Assembly (NCBI GenBank): GCA_003284565.1
Contig: QBXO01000013.1
Coordinates: 1-48,686 of the forward strand
From: SAR116 cluster bacterium AG-321-K23
GTDB lineage: Bacteria; Pseudomonadota; Alphaproteobacteria; Puniceispirillales; Marisalimonadaceae
Direction of reading: 5' to 3'
DNA length: 48,686 nt
How positions within the stretch are numbered: position 1 is the stretch's first letter; each line of letters begins with the position of its first letter. This document shows positions 16,961 to 26,811 of this stretch, in pieces. Position numbers and translations under genes: made by a program. Below the pieces are notes generated by a model. It had not been told where the DNA came from, did not search any database, and was given only the letters and a program-made list of their open reading frames with translations.

Positions 16961-18127
16961 ATGAAGATAACTAATATAATTGAAGAAACAAAATCCATAA
17001 GTTCCAATATTAATAATGCATATATTGATTTTTCACAAATGACAATAAGTGTTGTTGCTGTATGTTCTGATTTAATAAAAAATGGAAAACCTTTGGTAGG
17101 CTATGGTTTTAATTCCAATGGAAGATATGGTCAAGGTCATCTTATTAGAGAAAGATTTGTTCCAAGATTATTGGAAGCAAACACTAAAGAAATTTCAAAT
17201 GAAGAAGGTACAAATTTCGATCCTGTAAAGATGTGGAATGTTATGATGAAAAATGAAAAACCTGGAGGACATGGAGAAAGATCTGTAGCAGTAGGGACTA
17301 TTGACATGGCAATATGGGATCTTGTTTCTAAAATCGAAGATAAACCATTATTTCAAATGCTCGCAGAAAGATACGGTGATGGCGTACCTAATAGAAAAGT
17401 TTTTGTTTATGCTGCTGGTGGCTATTATTGGCCAAATCAAGGATTGAATGGTTTAACCGACGAAATAAAAAAATATTTAGATCTTGGTTATTCAGTAGTC
17501 AAAAAGAAAATAGGTGGTGCTTCTTTATTAGAAGATTGTAAACGGATTGAAGCTGTTTTAAAAATATTAGGTCCCGAAGATCGGCTTGCAGTTGACGCAA
17601 ATGGTAGGTTTGATCTCAAAACTGCAATTGAATATGGTAAAGCTTTATCAGATTATAATCTATTTTGGTATGAAGAGCCTGGAGACCCTTTGGATTTTGA
17701 ACTTCATAAAGAACTATCAAAGCATTACTTACTTCCATTAGCAACCGGCGAAAATTTGTTTTCAGTTCATGATGCAAGAAATCTTATTCGGTATGCTGGA
17801 ATGAGAAAAGATAAAGATTGGTTGCAATTTGATTGTGCTTTAAGTTACGGGTTAGTTGAATATTTAAAAATTATTGAAATGCTCAAAGAAAATGAATGGG
17901 ATGTTTCAAGGTGCATTCCTCACGGAGGCCATCAGATGTCCTTAGCTATCGCTGCGGGATTAGGACTTGGTGGAAATGAGAGTTATCCAGATCTCTTTCA
18001 ACCATATGGTGGATTTCCTGATGGCGTAAAGGTTGAAAAAAGTTTTGTAACTTTACCAGAGATAACAGGAATTGGTTTTGAAGGTAAATCTGATCTTTTT
18101 TCAATAATGAAGCAAATTACGTCTTAA
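16961..18127 (+). CDS. tarD: D(-)-tartrate dehydratase (enolase superfamily)
   Basis: Mandelate-racemase-group enzyme converting D-tartrate to oxaloacetate and water with Mg2+. From ATG at 16961 it has 388 residues and reads closely like the characterised Bradyrhizobium Tar[50 protein letters not shown]. Catalytic elements are present: the KxK motif with Lys181 and Lys183, Asp212 (VDANG), Glu in YEEP (238/239), Glu264 (TGEN) and His321 in CIPHGGHQM. The recognition comes from memory of the family sequence. It is convergent with the class I fumarase, sharing a TTAA for both stops. Its product feeds the TCA cycle. No tartrate transporter is in the window. Confidence 0.88.
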   Translation: MKITNIIEETKSISSNINNAYIDFSQMTISVVAVCSDLIKNGKPLVGYGFNSNGRYGQGHLIRERFVPRLLEANTKEISNEEGTNFDPVKMWNVMMKNEKPGGHGERSVAVGTIDMAIWDLVSKIEDKPLFQMLAERYGDGVPNRKVFVYAAGGYYWPNQGLNGLTDEIKKYLDLGYSVVKKKIGGASLLEDCKRIEAVLKILGPEDRLAVDANGRFDLKTAIEYGKALSDYNLFWYEEPGDPLDFELHKELSKHYLLPLATGENLFSVHDARNLIRYAGMRKDKDWLQFDCALSYGLVEYLKIIEMLKENEWDVSRCIPHGGHQMSLAIAAGLGLGGNESYPDLFQPYGGFPDGVKVEKSFVTLPEITGIGFEGKSDLFSIMKQITS

Positions 18128-19734
18128 ATCTCAAAAAAGTCATTTCCCTTATTGTCAATTACAACAAAAGCAGGAAATTTTTCAACTTCAATTTTCCACA
18201 CTGCCTCCATACCAAATTCAGGATACTCCACTATCTCAATTTTTTTTATATAATCCTGAGCTACTTTCGCAGCAGCGCCTCCAATAGTTCCAAGATAAAA
18301 ACCACCATACTTTTTGCAAGACTCTTTTACTTCTTTAGATCTATTACCTTTTGCTAGCATGACCATTGATCCGCCATTTTGTTGAAATTTATTGACATAA
18401 GTGTCCATTCGACCAGCGGTAGTAGGTCCAAAGGAACCTGAAACCAAGCCTTTTGGAGTTTTAGCTGGTCCAGCATAATAAACAGGATGGTCTTTTATAT
18501 AACTTGGTAGTTTGCCCTCATCATTTAATCTTTCTAGTAACTTTGCATGAGCTATGTCTCTAGCAACAATCATTGGGCCAGTAAGATTTACTCTTTTCTT
18601 TATTTTACATTCATTTAATTGTTCTAAAATATTTTTCATAGGCTGATTTAAATCAATTTCCGTCACTTCCTCCGAAATTTCGTCTAAATTCACATCGGGC
18701 AAATATTTACTTGGCTCTGTCTCAAGTTTTTCAACAAAAATTCCGTCTTTATTTATTTTGCCTAAAATTTGTCTATCGGCTGAACAAGAAACCCCTATTC
18801 CAATTGGTAGTGATGCACCATGTCTCGCAAGCTTTATAACTCTAACGTCATGACAAAAATATTTTCCTCCAAACTGTGCCCCAATACCCATTTCTCTTGT
18901 TAAATCTAATATGATTTTTTCCCATTTATGATCTCTATATGCGTAACCATATTTATAATTTCCTTTACTAGGTAAATTATCTAAAAAACGCATGGATCCA
19001 AGTTTAACGGTCTTTAAATTAAATTCAGCTGATGTACCTCCAATAACTACAGACAAATGATATGGTGGACAAGCAGCCGTACCTAAGGATATTATTTTAT
19101 CATAAAGAAACTTTTTCAAGTTTTTAGGATTTAGAGTATCAGGTGTTGCTTGATATAAAAAAGTTTTATTAGCTGATCCACCACCTTTTTGAACAAATGC
19201 AAATTTATATTCTTGACCTTGGGTTGCAAATAAGCTTATTTCAGCTGGTAAATTATTCTTTGTATTTTTTTCTTCGAACATTGATTTAGAGGCTAATTGA
19301 GAAAATCTCAAATTTTTTTCTTGGTAAGTATTATAAACTCCTAGCGACAAATATTTTCCATCATCTGAATTTGTAAATACTTTTTCACCTTTATATCCAA
19401 TAATTATTGCAGTGCCTGTATCTTGACACATAGGAAGTTTACCTGATGAAGCTATGTTCGCATTTTTTAACATTGATAGAGCTACAAAACGATCGTTTTG
19501 TGATGCTTCTTTATCATCCAATATATTTCTTAATAGTTGTAAGTGAGATTTTCTTAGCAAATGGGAAACATCAAAAAAGGCTCTTTGTGATAAAAAAGTA
19601 AGAGCTTTTGGATTAATTATTAATAATTCAGAATTATTAATTTTCTTTGTTTTAATATAAGTTTCAGAAATTTTGATATATTCTGTACTATCTTCAGTAA
19701 GGGGGAACATTGGTGAATAAAAAAATTTGCTCAA
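18124..19734 (-). CDS. fumA: Fumarate hydratase, class I (Fe-S)
   Basis: Oxygen-sensitive [4Fe-4S] hydro-lyase interconverting fumarate and malate; 536 residues with fused alpha and beta domains, near the E. coli FumA length. Cluster Cys are at 103 ([11 protein letters not shown]), in [14 protein letters not shown] and in VSCSADRQ. The C-terminal domain has [14 protein letters not shown] and [13 protein letters not shown]. The start is TTG at 19734, supported by GGGAG seven bases upstream; the next ATG (19710) has no ribosome-binding site. Same strand as, and 51 bases after, fumC. L-tartrate dehydratase of the same family usually has two separate subunits, so fumarase is preferred, although FumA-type enzymes can also dehydrate D-tartrate and tarD is adjacent. 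Confidence 0.9.
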   Translation of the reverse strand: MSKFFYSPMFPLTEDSTEYIKISETYIKTKKINNSELLIINPKALTFLSQRAFFDVSHLLRKSHLQLLRNILDDKEASQNDRFVALSMLKNANIASSGKLPMCQDTGTAIIIGYKGEKVFTNSDDGKYLSLGVYNTYQEKNLRFSQLASKSMFEEKNTKNNLPAEISLFATQGQEYKFAFVQKGGGSANKTFLYQATPDTLNPKNLKKFLYDKIISLGTAACPPYHLSVVIGGTSAEFNLKTVKLGSMRFLDNLPSKGNYKYGYAYRDHKWEKIILDLTREMGIGAQFGGKYFCHDVRVIKLARHGASLPIGIGVSCSADRQILGKINKDGIFVEKLETEPSKYLPDVNLDEISEEVTEIDLNQPMKNILEQLNECKIKKRVNLTGPMIVARDIAHAKLLERLNDEGKLPSYIKDHPVYYAGPAKTPKGLVSGSFGPTTAGRMDTYVNKFQQNGGSMVMLAKGNRSKEVKESCKKYGGFYLGTIGGAAAKVAQDYIKKIEIVEYPEFGMEAVWKIEVEKFPAFVVIDNKGNDFFEI

Positions 19735-19785
19735 AATAATCTCCCATTTAAATTGATAAATTTTTATGAATTTACTTAAACTTTT

Positions 19786-21186
19786 TTATTTTTTTGGACC
19801 AATCATTTTTTCAGGATTTACTATAATATCAAATTCATCTTCTTTTACATAACCTAGATTAATAGCTTCAGCTTTAAGAGTTGTACCGTTCTTATGGGCT
19901 GTTTTCGCAACTATTGATGCATTATCATATCCAATGTGAGGGGCTAGTGCGGTTACTAACATTAAACTTTCACGCATTAGTTTATCAATATTAGAAATAT
20001 TCGCTTTTATGTCATATATGCAGTTTTTTGTAAAAGTTAATGATACATCACCTAACAGTTGTATGGATTGCAAAACATTATAGGCAATCATGGGTTTATA
20101 TACATTTAATTCGAAATGTCCTTGTGATCCAGCAAATCCAACTCCTGCGTCATTTCCAAAAATATGCGCACATACTTGTGTAACAGCTTCAATTTGTGTT
20201 GGATTGACTTTTCCAGGCATAATAGAGCTTCCAGGTTCATTTTCAGGTAATGATAATTCACCTAGACCAGATCTTGGGCCTGATCCTAAAAGGCGTATAT
20301 CGTTAGCAATTTTATAAATTGACACTGCAACTGTTTTTAATGAACCTGAAAACTCAACCATCGCGTCATGAGTTGCAAGAGCTTCAAATTTATTAGGTGC
20401 TGTTTTAAATGGTAATTTTGTGATTTCAGAAATTTTATTAGCTACTTTTATATCCCATCCAATTTCAGTACTCAAACCTGTGCCAACAGCTGTACCTCCC
20501 TGTGCTAATTCATAAATATCGTTAAGCGATTTATTTATTCTGTTAATCGACATAGTCAATTGATGAGCATAACCTGAAAACTCTTGGCCTAATGTAAGTG
20601 GTGTAGCGTCCATTGTATGAGTTCGCCCAATTTTTATTATTTTTGAAAATTCTTTAGATTTTTTTTGAAGAACGTTTTTTAACTCTTTTAAGTTTGGTAT
20701 AAGAACAGAATTAGCCATCATTGCAGTAGCAATATGCATCGCAGTTGGAAATGTGTCATTAGATGACTGACCCATATTACAATCATCATTTGGATGAACA
20801 GGTATCTTTGATCCTATTTTACCACCCAATATTTCAATCGCACGATTGGAGATTACTTCATTAGCATTCATATTTGACTGAGTTCCTGAACCTGTTTGCC
20901 ATACAACGAGTGGAAAATGGTCGTCTAATTTGCCATCAACAACTTCAGAAGATGCCTGAATCATTGCGTCAGCTTTTTTTTTATCAAGTTTTTTATTATC
21001 TCTGTTGACCTGTGCACAGGCCTTTTTGATAATACCTAAAGCTCTAATAATTGCTGTAGGTTGTTTTTCCCAACCGATAGGAAAATTGATAATTGATCTT
21101 TGAGTTTGTGCTCCCCAATATTTATCATTATTAACTTTTATTTCACCAAAACTATCAGTTTCTATTCTATAATTTATCTTGTTCAA
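19786..21186 (-). CDS. fumC: Fumarate hydratase, class II FumC
   Basis: Iron-independent homotetrameric fumarase; 466 residues. The family opening [23 protein letters not shown], the [13 protein letters not shown] block, [15 protein letters not shown] and the signature [17 protein letters not shown] are all intact. The start is TTG at 21186; no ATG lies near and alignment with FumC N-termini requires this region. It stands between sspB and the class I enzyme, giving two non-homologous fumarases side by side. Confidence 0.95.
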   Translation of the reverse strand: MNKINYRIETDSFGEIKVNNDKYWGAQTQRSIINFPIGWEKQPTAIIRALGIIKKACAQVNRDNKKLDKKKADAMIQASSEVVDGKLDDHFPLVVWQTGSGTQSNMNANEVISNRAIEILGGKIGSKIPVHPNDDCNMGQSSNDTFPTAMHIATAMMANSVLIPNLKELKNVLQKKSKEFSKIIKIGRTHTMDATPLTLGQEFSGYAHQLTMSINRINKSLNDIYELAQGGTAVGTGLSTEIGWDIKVANKISEITKLPFKTAPNKFEALATHDAMVEFSGSLKTVAVSIYKIANDIRLLGSGPRSGLGELSLPENEPGSSIMPGKVNPTQIEAVTQVCAHIFGNDAGVGFAGSQGHFELNVYKPMIAYNVLQSIQLLGDVSLTFTKNCIYDIKANISNIDKLMRESLMLVTALAPHIGYDNASIVAKTAHKNGTTLKAEAINLGYVKEDEFDIIVNPEKMIGPKK

Positions 21187-21221
21187 TGTGATTACTCTTT
21201 TAATTACTTATATATTTAAAT

Positions 21222-21737
21222 TTATTTCTTTCCCCTAAATTCATCTAGGGAAACTACTTCTCCAGACTTAACGTCTGTATTTTCTGAATTTGACTTATTC
21301 TGTTTGTCTAGATCTGTGCTTTCACCAATGTTAAGATTATTATCTTTTATATTATCTTCGATTTTAAATTGGAGACCAAAACCAACAGATGGATCAGTAA
21401 AAGAAGTAATTGCTTTGAAGGGAACGAAAATATTCTTTTTTTCTCCGCTAAAAGATAAAGTTACTTCAAAATGATCATCAGTTGTTTTTAAATCCCAAAA
21501 TTGATGCTGAATTATTATTTTTATGTCTGATTTATCAGTATTTTTTAATTCAGGTGGTACTATTACGCTTGGATGCTCACCGTTAAATGTAATAAAAAAA
21601 TGACTGTTTCCTCTAAGACCTGATTCTGAAGTGATTTTCAAAACTTTTTTTACAACGTTTATGAGACTTTCTTCAACTAAAATATCGTAGTCAAAACCTT
21701 GAGAATTAGAATTATTATTATCATTATTATTTGTCAC
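21222..21737 (-). CDS. sspB: ClpXP adaptor SspB (alphaproteobacterial type)
   Basis: Adaptor that binds ssrA-tagged proteins and delivers them to ClpXP. 171 residues from a GTG start at 21737 preceded by AAGG. After a low-complexity Asn tract (2-12) come FDYDILVEESLINVVKKVL, SHFFITFNGEHPSVIVPPEL and the core strand FEVTLSFSGEKKNIFVPFKAITSFTDPSVGFGLQF, typical of SspB-alpha. The variable linker ends in the ClpX-docking-like tail VVSLDEFRGKK. It lies directly downstream of the tmRNA gene on the same strand, coupling tag production and tag recognition in one locus. Confidence 0.9.
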   Translation of the reverse strand: MTNNNDNNNSNSQGFDYDILVEESLINVVKKVLKITSESGLRGNSHFFITFNGEHPSVIVPPELKNTDKSDIKIIIQHQFWDLKTTDDHFEVTLSFSGEKKNIFVPFKAITSFTDPSVGFGLQFKIEDNIKDNNLNIGESTDLDKQNKSNSENTDVKSGEVVSLDEFRGKK

Positions 21738-21810
21738 TTACATACCTTACAAATGTTTTAATTAATACTTTACATTTCTGAAAGCATTTTTTTCAATTAA
21801 ATATTTAAGA

Positions 21811-21833
21811 TGGCGAGAATTGAATTCTCGCCA
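21811..21833 (-). terminator. Strong hairpin at the 3' end of tmRNA
   Basis: A perfect inverted repeat with 11-base arms (TGGCGAGAATT and its complement) around a single central base, folding as a stem of about nine pairs with a five-base loop. It lies at the 3' end of the tmRNA coding piece on the minus strand, 73 bases before sspB. No long T run follows, so it may be a processing or stabilising hairpin rather than a classical terminator. Confidence 0.55.
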
Positions 21834-22084
21834 CCAAAGTTTTTCTGTTGCCAGGTAAACAATTACCCCGCCTGTTCTAGCTATAGAACAGGACTAGTTT
21901 TCGGTCGCCTTGGCTGCTTACGCTGCTGCAGCTACCGGAGCATAGTTGTCGTTTGCAACTATTTAAAATAGTCCGATAACGGTGGTACAATGCCGAGTGA
22001 AAGTTTAATTTTTATTACACGCGTCGATCCTATTTCACCCCCAAATATTGGTGGAGGTGCCGGGTACCGCCCCCGGGTCCGCTA
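21834..22084 (-). ncRNA. ssrA: Two-piece (circularly permuted) tmRNA
   Basis: Rescues stalled ribosomes and tags their peptides. On the minus strand the acceptor piece comes first (about 22084-22049), with a T-arm stem CCGGG/CCCGG and the 3' strand CACCUCC-A-CCA (CCA at 22051-22049). A six-base spacer (22048-22043) separates it from the 5' end of the coding piece, GGGGGUGAAAUAGGAUCGAC, at 22042. The seven-pair acceptor stem forms between the two pieces with one G-U pair. The tag frame at 21956-21918 encodes ANDNYAPVAAAA followed by UAA. A hairpin of 8-10 pairs lies at 21871-21892. The exact outer ends are uncertain. The T-loop, GGCGGUA, lacks the usual UUC start. Confidence 0.93.
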
Positions 22085-22089
22085 AGCTT

Positions 22090-22119
22090 ATTCTAATAAA
22101 TGTTTATCACCATAGTCAA
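22090..22119 (-). promoter_or_regulatory. Sigma-70-type promoter of tmRNA
   Basis: TTGACT (22119-22114), an 18-base spacer, then TAGAAT (22095-22090), five of six matches in each hexamer. Transcription would start near 22083, at the beginning of the acceptor piece. If pairing of UAAUAAA in the coding piece with UUUAUUA here belongs to the mature RNA, the true start would lie further upstream. Confidence 0.5.
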
Positions 22120-22208
22120 CTAAATGACTTTTTTACTATACATTATTTATTTTTTTTATTAAAGAGCACATAATGTCTGTTAAAAAAAAATTTAGTTGAG
22201 ATGTTTGA

Positions 22209-23003
22209 ATGAGACAATATTTAGATTTATTAAGTCATGTTTTACAAAAGGGCGAAGTTAAAGACGATAGAACTGGTACTGGTACAAAATCAGTTTTTGG
22301 TTGGCAGATGAGATTCGATTTAAATGATGGACTTCCATTATTAACCACTAAGAGGCTACATTTAAAATCAATTATTCATGAGTTATTGTGGTTTATTAAA
22401 GGTGATACTAATATAGCTTATTTAAAAAAACACAACGTATCTATATGGGACGAGTGGGCAGATAAAAATGGTGATCTTGGACCTGTTTATGGTAAGCAAT
22501 GGAGGAGATGGGATACTCCTGATGGAAGAAAGCTTGATCAATTAGATGATGTTATAAATGAATTAAAAAACAACCCCAACTCCAGAAGAATGATAGTTTC
22601 TGCTTGGAATCCATCGGACGTAGGAAGTATGGCTCTTCCACCTTGTCATTGTTTATTTCAATTTTATGTAGCTAAAAACAAGTTATCATGTCAATTATAT
22701 CAAAGAAGTGCAGACATTTTCCTTGGAGTTCCTTTCAATATAGCGTCTTATTCAATCTTAACGCACATGATAGCTAACGTTACTGGTTTGTCGGTTGGCG
22801 ATTTTATTCATACATTAGGCGATGCTCATTTATATACAAATCACTTTGAACAAGCTAAATTGCAATTGACAAGAACATCTAAAAAATTACCAAAATTAAA
22901 AATTTATAAAAAATATTCTGATATAAATTATTTTAAGTTTGAAGATTTTCATATTACTGATTATGAACCATATCCAAATATTTCAGCACCCGTGGCAGTT
23001 TAA
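22209..23003 (+). CDS. thyA: Thymidylate synthase ThyA
   Basis: Methylates dUMP to dTMP using methylene-tetrahydrofolate. The length of 264 residues equals the E. coli enzyme, and the catalytic Cys is at the same number, 146, in [61 protein letters not shown] and the C-terminal APVAV are intact. It is immediately followed by folA with no gap, the usual partnership because ThyA produces dihydrofolate. Confidence 0.98.
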   Translation: MRQYLDLLSHVLQKGEVKDDRTGTGTKSVFGWQMRFDLNDGLPLLTTKRLHLKSIIHELLWFIKGDTNIAYLKKHNVSIWDEWADKNGDLGPVYGKQWRRWDTPDGRKLDQLDDVINELKNNPNSRRMIVSAWNPSDVGSMALPPCHCLFQFYVAKNKLSCQLYQRSADIFLGVPFNIASYSILTHMIANVTGLSVGDFIHTLGDAHLYTNHFEQAKLQLTRTSKKLPKLKIYKKYSDINYFKFEDFHITDYEPYPNISAPVAV

Positions 23004-23564
23004 ATGATAATAAAAAAAAACTTGAAAAACCCAATATTTTGTATTGTTGCAATGAATGAGAATAGAGTAATTGGTGATGGGAAAAATTTACTTTGGTATT
23101 TACCAGGGGATCTTAAAAGATTAAAAAAAATTACAATGGGTAGTCCCCTAATAATGGGTAGAAAAACATGGGATTCAATAGGGAAACCCTTACCTGGCAG
23201 AGCAAATATTGTGTTAACCAATTCTATTTCTTTGAAAGCCGATGGGGCTATAGTTGTAAATACATTTGAAGATGCTATTAACAAAGCTGATGAATGGATT
23301 GGTCTTAATTTGGAAATTAATCCAGATCCAATCCAAAAAAAAATATTTTTATTTGGTGGAGCAGAAATTTATAAAATAGGTTTAGAATATTGTGATAATA
23401 TTGAAATGACTAAAGTTAAATTTAATTTTAAAAATGGTGTAAAATTTCCTAAATTAAATGAAAGAGATTGGCAAAAAACTAAACTCGAGCATCATTTAGC
23501 AACAGATAATGTTCCAGAACATAGTTATTGGCATTACAAAAGGGTAGCTAAAATCATTAAATAA
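23004..23564 (+). CDS. folA: Dihydrofolate reductase FolA
   Basis: Regenerates tetrahydrofolate from the dihydrofolate made by ThyA. 186 residues, slightly longer than the typical 160. It has IVAMNENRVIGDGKNLLWYLPGDLK at the N-terminus, PLIMGRKTWDSIGKPLPGR for NADPH and folate binding, and FLFGGAEIYKIGL. ATG is the base after the thyA stop. Its last eight bases overlap the convergent mrp gene. Confidence 0.96.
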   Translation: MIIKKNLKNPIFCIVAMNENRVIGDGKNLLWYLPGDLKRLKKITMGSPLIMGRKTWDSIGKPLPGRANIVLTNSISLKADGAIVVNTFEDAINKADEWIGLNLEINPDPIQKKIFLFGGAEIYKIGLEYCDNIEMTKVKFNFKNGVKFPKLNERDWQKTKLEHHLATDNVPEHSYWHYKRVAKIIK

Positions 23565-24621
23565 TTTGTAGAGATTGTTTTCTATTTTTTTCAATTTGGT
23601 TCAAAATTTTAGATCCTACTTCCATAAATCTCTTTGAAATAGAGCTTCCAGGTTCTTTATAAACTAAAGGTTTACCTTCATCAGAAGTAGTTCTCAAAGA
23701 TATATCTAAAGGTATTTCATTTAAAAATGTTACACCTAATTTTTCAGCCTCAGCTCTTGCTCCACCATTCCCAAAAATATCATGTTTTACATTGCAATTA
23801 TGACATACAAAATAACTCATATTTTCAATAATGCCTAAAATGGGTACATTTAATTTTGTAAACATATTTAAACCTTTTCTAGCATCGATAAGTGAAAGGT
23901 CTTGAGGAGTTGAAACAATAATTGCTCCTGCAAGTTGAACTTTTTGAGATAATGTCAATTGAGCATCTCCAGTTCCTGGTGGCATGTCAATTATTAAAAA
24001 GTCAAGATTGGACCATTCTACATCCCTAAGTAGTTGTTCAATAGCGCTCATTACCAAAGGTCCTCTCCAAATTGTTGCAGTATCTTCAGGTACCATGTAT
24101 CCAATGGACATTACCTGCAAACCAAATGCATTATGTGGAATGATTTTTTTCCCATTACTCTCAGGCTTTTTGTTAATACCTGTTAATTTCGGAAGACTAG
24201 GGCCATAAATATCAGCATCCAAAATTCCTACATTATATTTTAATTTTGATAATGAAAGAGCTATATTAATTGCTGTAGTTGATTTTCCAACGCCTCCTTT
24301 TCCACTAGCTACAGCAATAATGTTTTTCGCAGGTTTCAGTCGTTCATAAATATTAGAATTATTTTTCTTCTTTTTGTGTGATGTTAGAATTATTTCTATT
24401 TTTTTGACGTTGTTAATTGCAAGTAATTTTTCTTCGATAAATTTTTTAATTGACGCTGATTTCTTTACTTGTTCTGGGAGGAGTTCTAGAGTAAATGAAA
24501 TAATATTATTTTCATATTTTAAACTATTTACCATTTTGCTTTCATAAATGTTTTGGGACTTGTTTTTTAAGACAATAGATTTTAAAATCGTTATAATTTC
24601 TTCTAATTTTTTATTATTCAT
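23557..24621 (-). CDS. mrp: Iron-sulfur cluster carrier Mrp/ApbC ATPase
   Basis: P-loop NTPase that carries and transfers [4Fe-4S] clusters to apoproteins. 354 residues: an N-terminal MIP18/DUF59-like domain (about 1-85), deviant Walker A GKGGVGKST (107-115), LDADIYGPSLP, IDMPPGTGDAQLT and the cluster-binding CxxC (Cys273 and Cys276). Clients could include the class I fumarase encoded nearby, an inference from cluster need. It converges on folA with an eight-base overlap and is divergent from hflK. Confidence 0.95.
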   Translation of the reverse strand: MNNKKLEEIITILKSIVLKNKSQNIYESKMVNSLKYENNIISFTLELLPEQVKKSASIKKFIEEKLLAINNVKKIEIILTSHKKKKNNSNIYERLKPAKNIIAVASGKGGVGKSTTAINIALSLSKLKYNVGILDADIYGPSLPKLTGINKKPESNGKKIIPHNAFGLQVMSIGYMVPEDTATIWRGPLVMSAIEQLLRDVEWSNLDFLIIDMPPGTGDAQLTLSQKVQLAGAIIVSTPQDLSLIDARKGLNMFTKLNVPILGIIENMSYFVCHNCNVKHDIFGNGGARAEAEKLGVTFLNEIPLDISLRTTSDEGKPLVYKEPGSSISKRFMEVGSKILNQIEKNRKQSLQII

Positions 24622-24740
24622 TCTACCTGCCCAGAAATAATTTTTTATAAAGGTTGAAATTTATTATTATAGTGCAAATATTATTTAACAATAATTTCAT
24701 TTCTAAATAGCATTATACTTAATTCTGCTTGGAGTAACAC

Positions 24741-25838
24741 ATGATAATAAATAAAATCAATGATAATGGTTCAGGCCCTTGGGGTGGAGGTAATAATAAT
24801 AACCCTTGGGGAAAAAGACCTAATTCAAATGGGACGCCACCAGATGTAGATCAAATGCTCAAAGAAAGTAGGGATAAACTAAAAAGGATGATGCCAACAG
24901 GATTTGGTGGTGGTAAAGGTTTTACGATTTTATTATTTATTTTACTTGCTATTTGGTTAATGACAGGTATTTACAGAGTTAATCCTCAGCAGCAAGGTGT
25001 TGTTATGAGATTTGGTGAATGGGTAAGGACCACACCGCCAGGTTTGCATTATCATCTCCCAAGTCCAATTGAAAAAGTTCTTACTCCTGACGTTACTAGA
25101 GATAATAGAATTGAAATAGGCTACAGATCTTTTGGGGGAGCTGCCACTAGTAGGAGAGATGTCCCAGACGAATCTAAAATGATTACGGGTGACGAAAATA
25201 ATATTGATATTGACTTTATAGTTTTCTGGAAAATTGCCGATGCTGGAGCTTATTTATTTAATATTCAAGACCCACCTGAGACTGTAAAGGTTGCAGCTCA
25301 GTCTGTCATGAGAGACATAATAGGGCAAACAAAAATACAAACAGCGCTTACTGGTGGCCGTCAAGATATTCAATTGAAAGCAAAAAACATGCTTCAGGAG
25401 CTTTTGAATGAATATGAAGCTGGTGTTGAAATAAGAGATGTTCAATTGCTTTCTGTTAACCCTCCTAGTGAGGTAATTGATGCTTTTAATGATGTTCAAC
25501 GAGCTAGACAAGATAGGGATACTCTTATTAACGAAGCCGAAGCGTTTAGAAATGATATCGTTCCTAGAGCTAGGGGTGAGGCAGCGCAGCTTATCTCAGA
25601 AGCTGAGGCATATGCCAGTGAAGTTGTTAATAGAGCTAAAGGTGATGCTGATAGATTTAACTCAATTTATAAAAGTTATAAACTTAACCCTGAAGTTACA
25701 GAGTCAAGAATTTACTTGGAAACAATGGAAAAAGTTTTTTCAAGAGTTAAAAAAATTATTATGGATAATTCAGCAAGTTCATCTGGTGTTGTTCCATATT
25801 TGCCATTAGATCAATTAAAACAAAAAGGAAATCAATAA
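24741..25838 (+). CDS. hflK: HflK, membrane FtsH-protease modulator
   Basis: SPFH/band-7 protein that with HflC encloses FtsH in the inner membrane and modulates its proteolysis. 365 residues: a Gly/Asn-rich N-terminus (GSGPWGGGNNNNPWGKRP), one membrane helix (about 63-80, FTILLFILLAIWLMTGIY), SPFH domain from VNPQQQGVVMRFGEW, and a C-terminal coiled coil rich in Ala, Glu and Arg. GGAG precedes ATG at 24741. The stop overlaps the hflC start by one base (TAATG). Confidence 0.96.
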   Translation: MIINKINDNGSGPWGGGNNNNPWGKRPNSNGTPPDVDQMLKESRDKLKRMMPTGFGGGKGFTILLFILLAIWLMTGIYRVNPQQQGVVMRFGEWVRTTPPGLHYHLPSPIEKVLTPDVTRDNRIEIGYRSFGGAATSRRDVPDESKMITGDENNIDIDFIVFWKIADAGAYLFNIQDPPETVKVAAQSVMRDIIGQTKIQTALTGGRQDIQLKAKNMLQELLNEYEAGVEIRDVQLLSVNPPSEVIDAFNDVQRARQDRDTLINEAEAFRNDIVPRARGEAAQLISEAEAYASEVVNRAKGDADRFNSIYKSYKLNPEVTESRIYLETMEKVFSRVKKIIMDNSASSSGVVPYLPLDQLKQKGNQ

Positions 25839-26710
25839 TGTCTTCTTCTAAAATTTTGTCAGGTTTAGGTGTTTTAGCAGTTTTATTTGGTATCCTTAGT
25901 TCTTTTTTTACCGTTGATCAAACCCAACAAGCTTTAGTCCTTCAATTTGGTGAGCCTAAAAGATTAGTGAATAAACCAGGGTTGAACTTCAAAGTTCCAT
26001 TCATTCAAGAGGTTACTTACTTCGAAAAAAGAGTTTTGTCTTTAGTATCTCAGGACTCGGAAGAAGTTATTTTAGCTGACCAAAAAAGATTAGAGGTTGA
26101 TACTTATTCTAGATTTAGAATAACTGATCCTCTTCTATTTTACCAAACAGTTAGAAATGAATTCGGAGCTCGTCAACGTTTAGAATCAATAATAGATTCA
26201 TCTGTTAGGAGAGTTTTTGGTAAGTTTGAATTAACAGCAATTTTATCAGATGCTAGAACTAAAATAGTAGAAGATATTGGAGATGAGGTTAATTCTACAA
26301 TTAAAAAATTAGGAATGGAGATAGTTGATGTTCGTATAAGAAGAGCAGATTATCCAGAAGCTACAAGCCAAAATATTTTTAATAGAATGAAGACCGAAAG
26401 AGAACAAGAAGCTAAAGAATTCAGAGCAGAAGGTGCTGAAGAGGCTCAAAAAATACGTGCTGATGCAGAAAAACAAAAAGTTGTTCTTGTTGCTGAAAGC
26501 AAAAGAAAAGCTGAAGCATTAAGAGGTAACGGGGATGCACAAGCTATAAAAATCTATTCAGATGCATTTGGACAGGACGAAAAATTCTTTAAATTTTATA
26601 GATCAATGCTTGCTTATGAAAATACTTTTTCTGATGATGGTACTACTATGTTACTAAGTCCTGACAGTGATTTTTTTAGCTTTTTTGGTAAACAGGATGG
26701 TAAAAAATAA
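25838..26710 (+). CDS. hflC: HflC, membrane FtsH-protease modulator
   Basis: Partner of HflK in the FtsH-HflKC complex; 290 residues. One N-terminal membrane helix (about 6-25, ILSGLGVLAVLFGILSSFFT) is followed by the SPFH domain (VDQTQQALVLQFGEPKRLV) and a coiled coil (EREQEAKEFRAEGAEEAQKI and on). It is translationally coupled to hflK. The gene for a Do-type protease follows after 101 bases, a widespread hflKC-degP arrangement for envelope quality control. Confidence 0.96.
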   Translation: MSSSKILSGLGVLAVLFGILSSFFTVDQTQQALVLQFGEPKRLVNKPGLNFKVPFIQEVTYFEKRVLSLVSQDSEEVILADQKRLEVDTYSRFRITDPLLFYQTVRNEFGARQRLESIIDSSVRRVFGKFELTAILSDARTKIVEDIGDEVNSTIKKLGMEIVDVRIRRADYPEATSQNIFNRMKTEREQEAKEFRAEGAEEAQKIRADAEKQKVVLVAESKRKAEALRGNGDAQAIKIYSDAFGQDEKFFKFYRSMLAYENTFSDDGTTMLLSPDSDFFSFFGKQDGKK

Positions 26711-26811
26711 CAAAATCTGTTTACTAAAAAAATTAACAAACCAATTACTTAATTTGGCCTTAAATGTGCCTTTTTTTTACATAGTATTGAAACAAAATTA
26801 ATGGTGGATGA

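Noticed and set aside
18124-19734. Class I hydro-lyase as an L-tartrate dehydratase
   Set aside because: It is one fused 536-residue chain of FumA length, whereas L-tartrate dehydratase normally has two separate subunits; left as an alternative activity.
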